From contig CAYVNM010000002.1 in NCBI GenBank assembly GCA_964453075.1, positions 22,402 through 86,401 on the forward strand: DNA of 64,000 nucleotides, given 5' to 3'. The notes beneath the pieces are model-generated. The model saw nothing but the letters and a program-made list of their open reading frames with translations, did no database searches and was not told the origin of the DNA. The DNA comes from C7867-006 sp964453075 (GTDB taxonomy: Bacteria; Patescibacteriota; Minisyncoccia; Phycocordibacterales; DATDWN01). A program made the translations under genes and the position numbers. Shown piece by piece: positions 33,843 to 40,684 of the stretch (position 1 is the stretch's first letter; each line of letters begins with the position of its first letter).

Positions 33843-33970
33843 AAAAAGTTTTCACAATTTGAATGAAACCCGAGGCGGACAAGAAAAATGACCCGAGCCG
33901 TACTGTCGTACGGTGAAGGGTCATTTTTTCGTAGTCCAACAAAGGAGTTCGTCAAATTTGGAAACTTTTT
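33843..33970 (-). repeat. family E structured element (copy E4)
   Basis: Outer arms 33843-33862 and 33952-33970 (AAAAAGTTTTCACAATTTGA / TCAAATTTGGAAACTTTTT). On minus the interior reads GACCC-TTCA-CCGTAC-gaca-GTACGG-CTC-GGGTC-ATTTTT, a terminator-like double stem. The right arm overlaps the rpsG stop codon. Confidence 0.75.
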
Positions 33971-34439
33971 ACCAAGCAAAATGGGCAAAAGCTTTATTAG
34001 CCTCCGCCATCTTATGCGTATCCTCTCTCTTCTTAACTGCCTTACCTTCGTTTTTTGAAGCTAGTATTATTTCGTCAGCAAGTCTCTCTGCCATAGGAGC
34101 ACCCTTTCCCTCTCTGGCTGCATCAATAATCCATTTCATTGATAGAAAAGATCGTCTTTCTGGTCTTACTTCCCTTGGGATTTGGTAGTTAGCACCACCA
34201 ACGCGTCTACTTCTTACTTCTGTTAGAGGTCCTGTGTTTTTCAAAGCTGTATCAAACACCTCCATAACATCCTCTACTTTGGCCTTTTCTTTGACTGCCT
34301 CTAGTGCCTCATAAACAATTTTCTGAGCTGTAGCTTTTTGACCACGCAACATAACGTAGTTGATAAATTTACCAATTTTTTCTGAACCATATTCATGGTC
34401 TTTGCCTACTATATTTCTGTTTGTAACTTTTCTTCGCAT
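33969..34439 (-). CDS. rpsG: ribosomal protein uS7
   Basis: 156 residues. MRRKVTNRNIVGKDHEYGSEKIGKFINYVMLRGQKATAQKIVYEALE and GGANYQIPREVRPERRSFLSMKWIIDAAREG are diagnostic. Binds the 16S 3' domain. Confidence 0.97.
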   Translation of the reverse strand: MRRKVTNRNIVGKDHEYGSEKIGKFINYVMLRGQKATAQKIVYEALEAVKEKAKVEDVMEVFDTALKNTGPLTEVRSRRVGGANYQIPREVRPERRSFLSMKWIIDAAREGKGAPMAERLADEIILASKNEGKAVKKREDTHKMAEANKAFAHFAW

Positions 34440-34452
34440 GATTTATTTAAAA

Positions 34453-34866
34453 TTATTTACCCTTTGGTTTCTTTACTCCGTATCTTGAGCGACCCTTTGC
34501 TCTCTTCTCTACTCCTGTTGCATCAAGCATGCCTCGTACTATTGTATATCTAACACCTACGTCCTTTACCTTTCCACCTCTGAGCAATACCACTGAGTGC
34601 TCCTGTAAGTTATGGCCCATTCCTGGAATATATGCTGTTACTTCAAGACCGTTTGTTAGACGAACTCTGGCGATTTTACGAATAGCTGAGTTTGGTTTCT
34701 TTGGAGTCTTGGTTGTAACTTTTGTACAAACACCTCTTTTGAAAGAAGATGGGTAATAAACCGGTCTGTTTGTAAGAGTATTGAATCCACGAGTTAAAGC
34801 AACGGCCTTTGGTTTTGGTCGAGGTTTGAATCTCTTTCTCTTAATTAATTGATTGATTGTTGACAT
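34453..34866 (-). CDS. rpsL: ribosomal protein uS12
   Basis: 137 residues from the ATG at 34866 (MSTINQLIKRKRFKPRPKPKAVALTRGFNTLTNRPVYYPSSFKRGVCTKVTTKTPKKPNSAIRKIARV). The N-terminal third is ~13 residues longer than E. coli S12 before RGVCT. The loop GGKVKD-VGVRY lacks one residue compared with GGRVKDLPGVRY beside the beta-methylthio-Asp position. Decoding-centre protein. Confidence 0.95.
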   Translation of the reverse strand: MSTINQLIKRKRFKPRPKPKAVALTRGFNTLTNRPVYYPSSFKRGVCTKVTTKTPKKPNSAIRKIARVRLTNGLEVTAYIPGMGHNLQEHSVVLLRGGKVKDVGVRYTIVRGMLDATGVEKRAKGRSRYGVKKPKGK

Positions 34867-34909
34867 TGCAGGGTTTACTCTAATATATCTAGTTAAAAAA
34901 CGCAAGTAG

Positions 34910-35524
34910 TTAAGCCGTAATCCCTGTGATGAGAGAAAATTCCCAGAATACTAGAGGCAGAAGAAACTTCCACAGGAAAAATATAAAGAATATCAATATA
35001 AATGTGCCGTTTTCCTCTAGAAAATCACGGACATTCTGCATGTGGTATGGCAAAAATGAGAATAATATTTTTGAGCCATCCAAGGGTGGAATGGGAATAA
35101 GATTAAATGTTGCTAAAACCAGGTTTATTAGAACTATTATGAAAGAAATGTGCGTAAAAGCCTCTCCAAACTGGGCTGATATGCCAAAACGCATAATCAA
35201 ACCAAAAAACAATGCTATACATATATTAGATAGTGGTCCTGCGACCGCAACTATAGCCTCGCCCCATTTTTGGTTTCTAAGGTTATATGGGTTAAAAGGA
35301 ACTGGCTTTGCCCAGCCAATTATAAACCCCCCAAGAAAATAGGACATGGCTGGAAGTAAAAAGGATCCAAACCATTCTAAGTGTTTCAGAGGATTAAGAG
35401 TTAAACGCCCTTGAAATCTAGCCGTATTATCACCCTGTAGGTAGGCAGCATACCCGTGCGAAACTTCATGGATAACCACAGAAAATATCAATATTATTAT
35501 GGAAAATATGAAATCTATTTGCAT
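34910..35524 (-). CDS. site-2 protease family (M50) membrane metalloprotease
   Basis: 204 residues with four or five membrane helices. The zinc site HEVSHG lies in helix 1-2, and NLIPIPPLDGSKIL carries the third ligand aspartate. Intramembrane protease of the short SpoIVFB/Rip type without a PDZ domain. Substrate unknown. Confidence 0.88.
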   Translation of the reverse strand: MQIDFIFSIIILIFSVVIHEVSHGYAAYLQGDNTARFQGRLTLNPLKHLEWFGSFLLPAMSYFLGGFIIGWAKPVPFNPYNLRNQKWGEAIVAVAGPLSNICIALFFGLIMRFGISAQFGEAFTHISFIIVLINLVLATFNLIPIPPLDGSKILFSFLPYHMQNVRDFLEENGTFILIFFIFFLWKFLLPLVFWEFSLITGITA

Positions 35525-35556
35525 TTTGTATTTTATATGATAGCATAATCCAACGT

Positions 35557-35799
35557 ATGGCTAAAGCATGTCCAATAACTAATAAGAGTTCTCAACTATC
35601 TGGTGGTTATTCAAACCGTACCCGTGCAACACAATTTAACCCAACAGGTATAAAGAGAAAATATGCAAACCTTCAAAAAAAGAGGGTTTACATTCCTGAA
35701 CTCAAAAAAACAGTTAGCTTGACCCTTTCTGCTCGAGCAATCAAGACTATTCAAAAAAATGGCGCATTTGCCACTCTCAAGAAAGCCGGATTAATTTAA
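35557..35799 (+). CDS. rpmB: ribosomal protein bL28
   Basis: 80 residues: MAKACPITNKSSQLSGGYSNRTRATQFNPTGIKRKYANLQKKRVYIPELKKTVSLTLSARAIKTIQKNG. Matches L28 apart from loss of the zinc cysteines. CATAAT at 35544-35549 ends 7 nt before the ATG, indicating a leaderless mRNA. Confidence 0.88.
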   Translation: MAKACPITNKSSQLSGGYSNRTRATQFNPTGIKRKYANLQKKRVYIPELKKTVSLTLSARAIKTIQKNGAFATLKKAGLI

Positions 35800-35829
35800 T
35801 CCTGAAATTACTTTAAATAACAACGAGCG

Positions 35830-35863
35830 GCCGGTCTCTACACGATAGATCCCGGCCGTTATG
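35830..35863. other. GC-rich inverted repeat between rpmB and zinc-ribbon gene
   Basis: CGGCCGG/CCGGCCG arms around 14 nt, without a clear T-run. It could end the convergent transcripts. A 27-codon minus-strand frame (MAHIITAGIYRVETGRS...) reads through it; too short to call. Confidence 0.45.
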
Positions 35864-35887
35864 ATATGCGCCATATGATACTCTCCC

Positions 35888-36070
35888 TCACGATGCAGCT
35901 CGGTTTTTGTCTGGCGTTTCCTGTTCCCGCCAAACAACACGCCCACACTCTGGACAAGCCCATTTCTCCATGACCGGCCCAATACCAGTCAAGAAAGGTA
36001 CGGGTTTGCCGTTGCGATCGAGCACACGCTCGAACTCCACATCACACTTTATGCAAGTTTTCTTGTCCAT
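35888..36070 (-). CDS. GC-rich orphan gene: small zinc-ribbon protein
   Basis: 60 residues, MDKKTCIKCDVEFERVLDRNGKPVPFLTGIGPVMEKWACPECGRVVWREQETPDKNRAAS. Two CxxC pairs (~6/9 and ~39/42) form a likely zinc ribbon. SD GAGGAGGT 6 nt before the ATG; TATAAT at about 36097-36102. Unknown role. Confidence 0.75.
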   Translation of the reverse strand: MDKKTCIKCDVEFERVLDRNGKPVPFLTGIGPVMEKWACPECGRVVWREQETPDKNRAAS

Positions 36071-36106
36071 GGCACACCTCCTCTCCTAAAATAATTATAC
36101 ATTAAA

Positions 36107-36142
36107 TAACAAACAGCTTCACCTTTTGGGCGAAGCTGTTCT
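36107..36142 (-). terminator. terminator overlapping the 3' end of orphan 36119-36367
   Basis: GAACAGCTTC-gcccaaaaggt-GAAGCTGTTTGTT. The last codons and the TGA stop form the stem and loop. Confidence 0.75.
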
Positions 36143-36367
36143 AAGAAAAGAAAGATCGACGGACGAGACCTGCTCCTCCACAACGACTTCCACGAGATTG
36201 AAGTTTGAACACTCTTCTGGATTCGGGAGACTATCGATGTGGCGCCGAACTACCGCCTCCATCAATCTTTCTGAGTTAGCCTTGAACTCAAACTTCCCCA
36301 CGACAAACTTCAGTGGAGAAAGAGAGTGAGCAGTCCTAACCCAAGTAAGTCTGTACTTATGAACCAT
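36119..36367 (-). CDS. GC-rich orphan gene (82 aa)
   Basis: MVHKYRLTWVRTAHSLSPLKFVVGKFEFKANSERLMEAVVRRHIDSLPNPEECSNFNLVEVVVEEQVSSVDLSFLRTASPKR. Start supported by the SD GGAGGT 6 nt upstream. A possible promoter TTGTTA-N17-TAGAGT lies upstream. Looks like a small alpha/beta domain; no family recognised. Confidence 0.7.
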   Translation of the reverse strand: MVHKYRLTWVRTAHSLSPLKFVVGKFEFKANSERLMEAVVRRHIDSLPNPEECSNFNLVEVVVEEQVSSVDLSFLRTASPKR

Positions 36368-36419
36368 ATAACACCTCCAGATGGAACTCTACCAAAAACT
36401 TATTCTTATAACAACAATA

Positions 36420-37325
36420 TTATTTACACCCACTCGTTGGCTCTCTCACTTTTTTATTTTTCAATATAAATTCTTTTCCATCTGATTCAAAATTTATTTG
36501 ACCTATATTACATGTAACGAGAGTTTTTAATTTTTGTTTATCCAATATTTCTAGAACCTCTTTGTTTGGGTGACCATACATATTATTTGTCCCGGCTGAT
36601 ATGACCACCCACTCTGGAGAAACGGCTTTTACATATTCGTCACTTGAAGATGTTTTGGAACCATGATGTCCCGCCTTTAGAATAGAACTTGTTAGTTTCT
36701 CCGCGCCCAAACCTAAAAGATAGTGCTCTATATTAGACGTGGAATCCCCTTGGAGCAAAACACTCGTCTCGCCATAAACAAGTTTCATTACTATGGAACC
36801 ATCATTTGGAGAAAGCCCCGAGACATCACGGTCCGGAAAAAATATTTCCAAATACACTCCCCCACCCAAGTCTATTATCTGACCGCGTCTCGCTATTATT
36901 TTTGGAATCTTTTTATCCTTAATTTCGTTTTCCAAAACTCCATATACACTATTTTTATTCGTTGTTCCCGGTTCAAGCACCACATCAGTTTTAAATCTTT
37001 TTAAAAGACCGATGAATCCTTCATAGTGATCTTTGTCTGGGTTTGTAACCACAAGCATATCTATATGCTTGTCGTACCAAGGTAAAACTTTAGAAATTTC
37101 TTTCATCAAATTGTTGTTTGGACCTCCGTCTACCAAAACCTGCATACCAGTTGGCGACTCTATAAAAATAGAGTCTCCCTGACCTATATCAAGAAAACTC
37201 ACGGTCAAAATACCGTCACGATCTTCACGAATTACTACAAACCACAATGTTAAACTAACTAAAAGGAGGATTCCGAGCACATACCACCTCAAATGGGCAC
37301 GAATATGAGATAGAATCCTTAACAT
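36420..37325 (-). CDS. ComEC/Rec2-type MBL domain protein, stand-alone
   Basis: 301 residues from the ATG at 37325 (MLRILSHIRAHLRWYVLGILLLVSLTLWFVVI). One N-terminal membrane helix, then an extracytoplasmic metallo-beta-lactamase domain: DIGQGDSIFIESPTGMQVLVDGG, TNPDKDHYEGF, LLQGDST and AGHHGSKTSSS. This is the C-terminal nuclease-like domain of ComEC, here a separate gene from the channel part at 38164-39636. TATAAT at 37333-37338 ends 7 nt before the ATG. Confidence 0.88.
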   Translation of the reverse strand: MLRILSHIRAHLRWYVLGILLLVSLTLWFVVIREDRDGILTVSFLDIGQGDSIFIESPTGMQVLVDGGPNNNLMKEISKVLPWYDKHIDMLVVTNPDKDHYEGFIGLLKRFKTDVVLEPGTTNKNSVYGVLENEIKDKKIPKIIARRGQIIDLGGGVYLEIFFPDRDVSGLSPNDGSIVMKLVYGETSVLLQGDSTSNIEHYLLGLGAEKLTSSILKAGHHGSKTSSSDEYVKAVSPEWVVISAGTNNMYGHPNKEVLEILDKQKLKTLVTCNIGQINFESDGKEFILKNKKVREPTSGCK

Positions 37326-37368
37326 ATGATATATTATACACACAAATTAAGAGCCAAAATATAAAAAC

Positions 37369-37962
37369 ATGAAACCATTTGAAGAGAAAAAATTTAATAT
37401 TGGTGAACTAAAAGGAATATCGGCCAAAACAATTGAGGAGCATTTGAAGCTTTATTCTGGATATGTAAAAAACTTAAACAACATCTTTACACAAATCGGC
37501 GAACTAATGTCTGACCCAACTAAAAACGCATTTCTTATAGGAGAACTACATCGACGCACTGGCTTTGAATTCAATGGTATGAGAAATCATGAAGTTTACT
37601 TTGATTTACTTGAGGGAGGTTCTCACCCACTTCCAGAAAATTCTAAATTTAAAAAACAAATGGAAACCCAGGCGCCGTCTGTTGAAGCGGCGATGGGAGG
37701 ATTTAAAACTCTTGCAATGACTCGTGGTATCGGCTGGGCAATACTTTACTGGGACAAAGAGTCAGGACAACTCATTGCAACATGGGTTGATGAACAACAC
37801 CTAGGACAACTTCAAGGATGCACACCAATCATCGCTCTAGACATGTGGGAACACTCATACGTTGCCGACTACCAACCAAGTGGAAAGAAACAATACGTAG
37901 AAGACTTCTTCAGCAATTTAAACTGGTCAAAAGTGGAGAAAAACTTTTTAAGTGCTATTTAA
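37369..37962 (+). CDS. Fe/Mn superoxide dismutase
   Basis: 197 residues. The metal ligands fit the SOD family: His near IEEHLKLYSGYVKNLNN, His in RNHEVYF, and Asp plus His in DMWEHSYVADY. GIGWAILYWDKESGQL matches the conserved GSGWAWL region. Converts superoxide to peroxide; iron or manganese use cannot be told. A TATAAA precedes the ATG by 5 nt. Divergent from the ComEC MBL gene. Confidence 0.93.
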   Translation: MKPFEEKKFNIGELKGISAKTIEEHLKLYSGYVKNLNNIFTQIGELMSDPTKNAFLIGELHRRTGFEFNGMRNHEVYFDLLEGGSHPLPENSKFKKQMETQAPSVEAAMGGFKTLAMTRGIGWAILYWDKESGQLIATWVDEQHLGQLQGCTPIIALDMWEHSYVADYQPSGKKQYVEDFFSNLNWSKVEKNFLSAI

Positions 37963-37964
37963 TA

Positions 37965-38180
37965 CTAGTTAGATTTTCTCCTAAAAAATAAATACAAAAT
38001 CAAAACAACAATCAATATTATGGGTAAAATAATACCCGAAAGCTCCTTATCAAAAAGATAATTTAACAGGCCAGCTCCATTCCCTCCAAAACTCCCTCCC
38101 AAAAACCTCAAAATCCAATCTATTAGTAAAACAAGTACAATAAATATTACGAATAAAATTATTTTAGTTTTTTTGGTCAT
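37965..38180 (-). CDS. 71-aa membrane protein behind comEC
   Basis: Two hydrophobic helices (~7-28 and ~48-66) with a Gly-rich loop. Overlaps the end of comEC by 17 nt on the same strand, so probably translationally coupled. Unknown function. Confidence 0.7.
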   Translation of the reverse strand: MTKKTKIILFVIFIVLVLLIDWILRFLGGSFGGNGAGLLNYLFDKELSGIILPIILIVVLILYLFFRRKSN

Positions 38181-39636
38181 GTAAATATTTTAACATGAAA
38201 ATAATAGCTAAATAAACCATAATTAAAACCCCAAAAGAAAATGCTGGTAGATTTAGTGCACCAAACGGAATACTTGCTCCGATGTGAACTATTGTGAGCT
38301 GATACCACAAAAGAATGTAGGTAAAAAATGCCGGAATAAAAGAAAGATAAATAGAGAATAGTCCCAAAACACCCGTTATAAATCCCAAAGACATTGTGAG
38401 TGGTATGGTACCCAAAATCAAAACGTTTACAGGTAGAGAAACCAGAGAAAGTACGCCCATATTGTAAATAAGGTATGGCAAAACTGTAATCTGGGTAGCT
38501 ATGGTAGAAGAAACTATTTCTTGTAAGCCAAACCTTTCTGTTATCCAAGATAAATACGGGGTTATTTGGGGAGTAACAAAAATCAATCCAATAGTGGCCA
38601 AGACAGAAAGTTGGAAAGAAGGATCAAAAGCAAGCAAAAGCGGATTCGGAGCGAGCATCAAGACAATAGTAAAACCAAAGACTCTGCTGGCTTTGTAATC
38701 CCTATTAAATTTTTTGGCAAACAAGGCAACCAAAACCATGATGGCTGCCCTCCAGGCACTAGCCCCTCCCCCAGAAAGAATAGTAAACAAAATTATACTA
38801 ACAGCTCCAAAACCAAAGGACATATTCTTTGGTAAAAATTTAAAAATCGCCATTATACTACTAGCCACAATAGCAATGTTGTAACCAGACAAAACAACAA
38901 TATGAGAGACTCCTGTTTTTTGAAATTCTGTAAGTAGTTCTTTACCCAAACTTTGTTTCGTACCAAGGAGAAGCCCCGCAAGCAGACTAGACTCCGGCTC
39001 TGATAGTGCGTCATGGATAGAATCGGTGAATTTTCTTTTTGTTTTGAAAAGAAGTGTTTTAACAAAACTTCCGTGACCACTTGATACAAACTCCACATTT
39101 GTAAAGCGACTTGTATACCACACACCTCGCACACGAAGATACCCCTTATAGTCAAAAACTCTTCCATTGGTTTCAAATTCCCCTGGCTCCTCTAGCACAA
39201 CTTTCGCCCTGACCTTATCTCCGTAAGAAAACTCTGGATATATTGGAACTGTTACTAATATTTTTTCTCGAACAGAAACAGTTGTCGTACCGTTCACTAC
39301 ACTTCTTACCCCGATAGTTAATTTGGTATTAGTTTCTCTAACATCTGGTTCACCGACAATTATTCCTTCTATATTTATTTGCTTTCCAACGTATTTATCT
39401 AACTGAGAATCGGTATACAAATCAGAAACCATAATTCTTCCAACACCACACAAAACTCCAAGCACAATAAATAAAATTATATTTAAAACCTTGCGACTAT
39501 TTTCATCTACAAAATACCTGTATATAAAAAACAGTAGAACCAAACAAATCAAAGCAACAAAAAATCCGACGTTAATCGGAAAAATTGAACCCAGTGTTAT
39601 GCCCCCTATGAATCCTAAGACCAGGGAGATCACCAT
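38164..39636 (-). CDS. comEC: ComEC/Rec2 competence channel protein without MBL domain
   Basis: 490 residues. N-terminal membrane pair and OB-like DUF4131 region, then the Competence domain with ISHIVVLSGYNIAIV, SGGGASAWRAAIMVLVALFA and multiple helices. It ends after the membrane domain; the MBL part found in full-length ComEC is encoded at 36420-37325. Imports single-stranded DNA across the inner membrane, matching the type IV pilus genes further on. Confidence 0.92.
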   Translation of the reverse strand: MVISLVLGFIGGITLGSIFPINVGFFVALICLVLLFFIYRYFVDENSRKVLNIILFIVLGVLCGVGRIMVSDLYTDSQLDKYVGKQINIEGIIVGEPDVRETNTKLTIGVRSVVNGTTTVSVREKILVTVPIYPEFSYGDKVRAKVVLEEPGEFETNGRVFDYKGYLRVRGVWYTSRFTNVEFVSSGHGSFVKTLLFKTKRKFTDSIHDALSEPESSLLAGLLLGTKQSLGKELLTEFQKTGVSHIVVLSGYNIAIVASSIMAIFKFLPKNMSFGFGAVSIILFTILSGGGASAWRAAIMVLVALFAKKFNRDYKASRVFGFTIVLMLAPNPLLLAFDPSFQLSVLATIGLIFVTPQITPYLSWITERFGLQEIVSSTIATQITVLPYLIYNMGVLSLVSLPVNVLILGTIPLTMSLGFITGVLGLFSIYLSFIPAFFTYILLWYQLTIVHIGASIPFGALNLPAFSFGVLIMVYLAIIFMLKYLHDQKN

Positions 39637-39637
39637 A

Positions 39638-40312
39638 TTATTCCGTAAATTCTTTTATTATTTCTTCCTCATCAGCAGGAGAAGTAGATTTTTTATAACG
39701 GGCCCCAGAAACCCCATTTACCCGTGCTTTGCAGTCATCCCAAGTTTTATGAACTTTTATCTCCCCATCTACCATACTTATATAAGAATAGGCTTTGCTT
39801 TTACTTTTTGTCTTACTCTTTGAATCTTTTGATTGTTTAATAGAAACATCAATTCCGTATCTTTCTTTAGATCCGTTATACAAAACAACAGGTGCCCTGT
39901 CAGCAAAAGAAGTAGCGATTACGTCACACCTTTCGTTCCCTGCCGTGCCAGAATGCCCTTTTATTAATTTCCAATCAATTATTTTGTGAGAAGTTAATTC
40001 AATTAATCTCTCCCACAAATCCTTATTTAAAACATCCTCCTTTTGTGATGTTTTCCATTTGTTTTTCTTCCAACCTTTGACCCAACGGGTTGCACCATTC
40101 AGAACATAAGCTGAATCAGTATATATGGTCATCTCCCTCTCAGACAAAACCGACTCCAAGGCAGATATAACAGCTGTGAGTTCCATGCGGTTGTTTGTCG
40201 TATGATCTTCTCTACCACCAAGTTCCATGGCTGAATCGTCAGTAATAACAATAGCACCCCATCCGCCAGGACCAGGATTGCCTCTCGCGCTACCATCTGT
40301 AAAAATAATCAT
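39638..40312 (-). CDS. rnhA: ribonuclease HI with C-terminal viroplasmin-like domain
   Basis: 224 residues. Catalytic acids are visible: TDGSARGNPG, NNRMELTAV, YTDSAYV and AGNERCD. After ~150 residues comes a Ser/Lys linker and KVHKTWDDCKARVNGVSGARYKKSTSPADEE, which looks like the Cauli_VI/viroplasmin hybrid-binding domain. That domain is normally N-terminal in RNase H1. TATAAT at 40319-40324 ends 6 nt before the ATG. One base separates it from comEC. Confidence 0.92.
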   Translation of the reverse strand: MIIFTDGSARGNPGPGGWGAIVITDDSAMELGGREDHTTNNRMELTAVISALESVLSEREMTIYTDSAYVLNGATRWVKGWKKNKWKTSQKEDVLNKDLWERLIELTSHKIIDWKLIKGHSGTAGNERCDVIATSFADRAPVVLYNGSKERYGIDVSIKQSKDSKSKTKSKSKAYSYISMVDGEIKVHKTWDDCKARVNGVSGARYKKSTSPADEEEIIKEFTE

Positions 40313-40342
40313 TCATTGATTATACCAAATAACTTTTTATAT

Positions 40343-40645
40343 ACGAAAAACGGCGCCCTCTTTCGAGAACGCCGTGGAAGTATGGGGGTTGGTTTACGGC
40401 TGTATCCCCCGGGGTCGCCAGCCCTTAGCCTACGTGTGCGCCGGGTCTTCCAGCCCAACGACTGAATCTACCACGGTGGCATTATATTTTAACTCTTAGA
40501 AAGATCTTTGAATCCGGACATTTCGCTTATAAGCTGGCTGTTCCGGCAGGCCAAGGAGACTTGAGCCCTGATTCTCCCAACAGGTCATATTTCTGGCCTT
40601 ATTTCTGCGACACCCCTTTCGGTTTGTCTTTCGGTTTATTTATCT
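40343..40645 (-). ncRNA. candidate structured ncRNA (~300 nt)
   Basis: A perfect promoter upstream and a terminator at the end (stem ACGGCG/CGCCGT then TTTTTCGTATA) bracket a region with no good reading frame; the longest is ~30 codons without SD. Nested stems on minus: GACA..CC-GAAA-GG..TGTC; AGGCCA enclosing GGAGA/TCTCC then TGGCCT; CCGGA/TCCGG; and GGGGG/CCCCC in the 3' half. RNase P, SRP and tmRNA signatures were looked for and not found. Confidence 0.6.
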
Positions 40646-40651
40646 TGTATA

Positions 40652-40680
40652 AGTATATCACAGTACTATATTTCTGTCAA
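40652..40680 (-). promoter_or_regulatory. promoter of candidate ncRNA 40343-40645
   Basis: TTGACA (40675-40680), exactly 17 nt, TATACT (40652-40657). The upstream context AATCGCTTGACA is identical before the orphan at 60672-60851. Confidence 0.85.
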
Positions 40681-40684
40681 GCGA

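Noticed and set aside
33405..33970. Toxin-antitoxin pair around the XRE gene
   Set aside because: No toxin-like gene adjoins it; the neighbours are rpsG and a one-helix membrane protein.
35791..35982. Second minus-strand frame over the zinc-ribbon gene
   Set aside because: Shadow of the CxxC gene; only its last 27 codons follow a plausible SD and they run into the rpmB stop.
40343..40645. RNase P RNA or SRP RNA
   Set aside because: The P4 GAGGAAAGTC-type block and the SRP GGAAG-AGCAG apical motif are absent.
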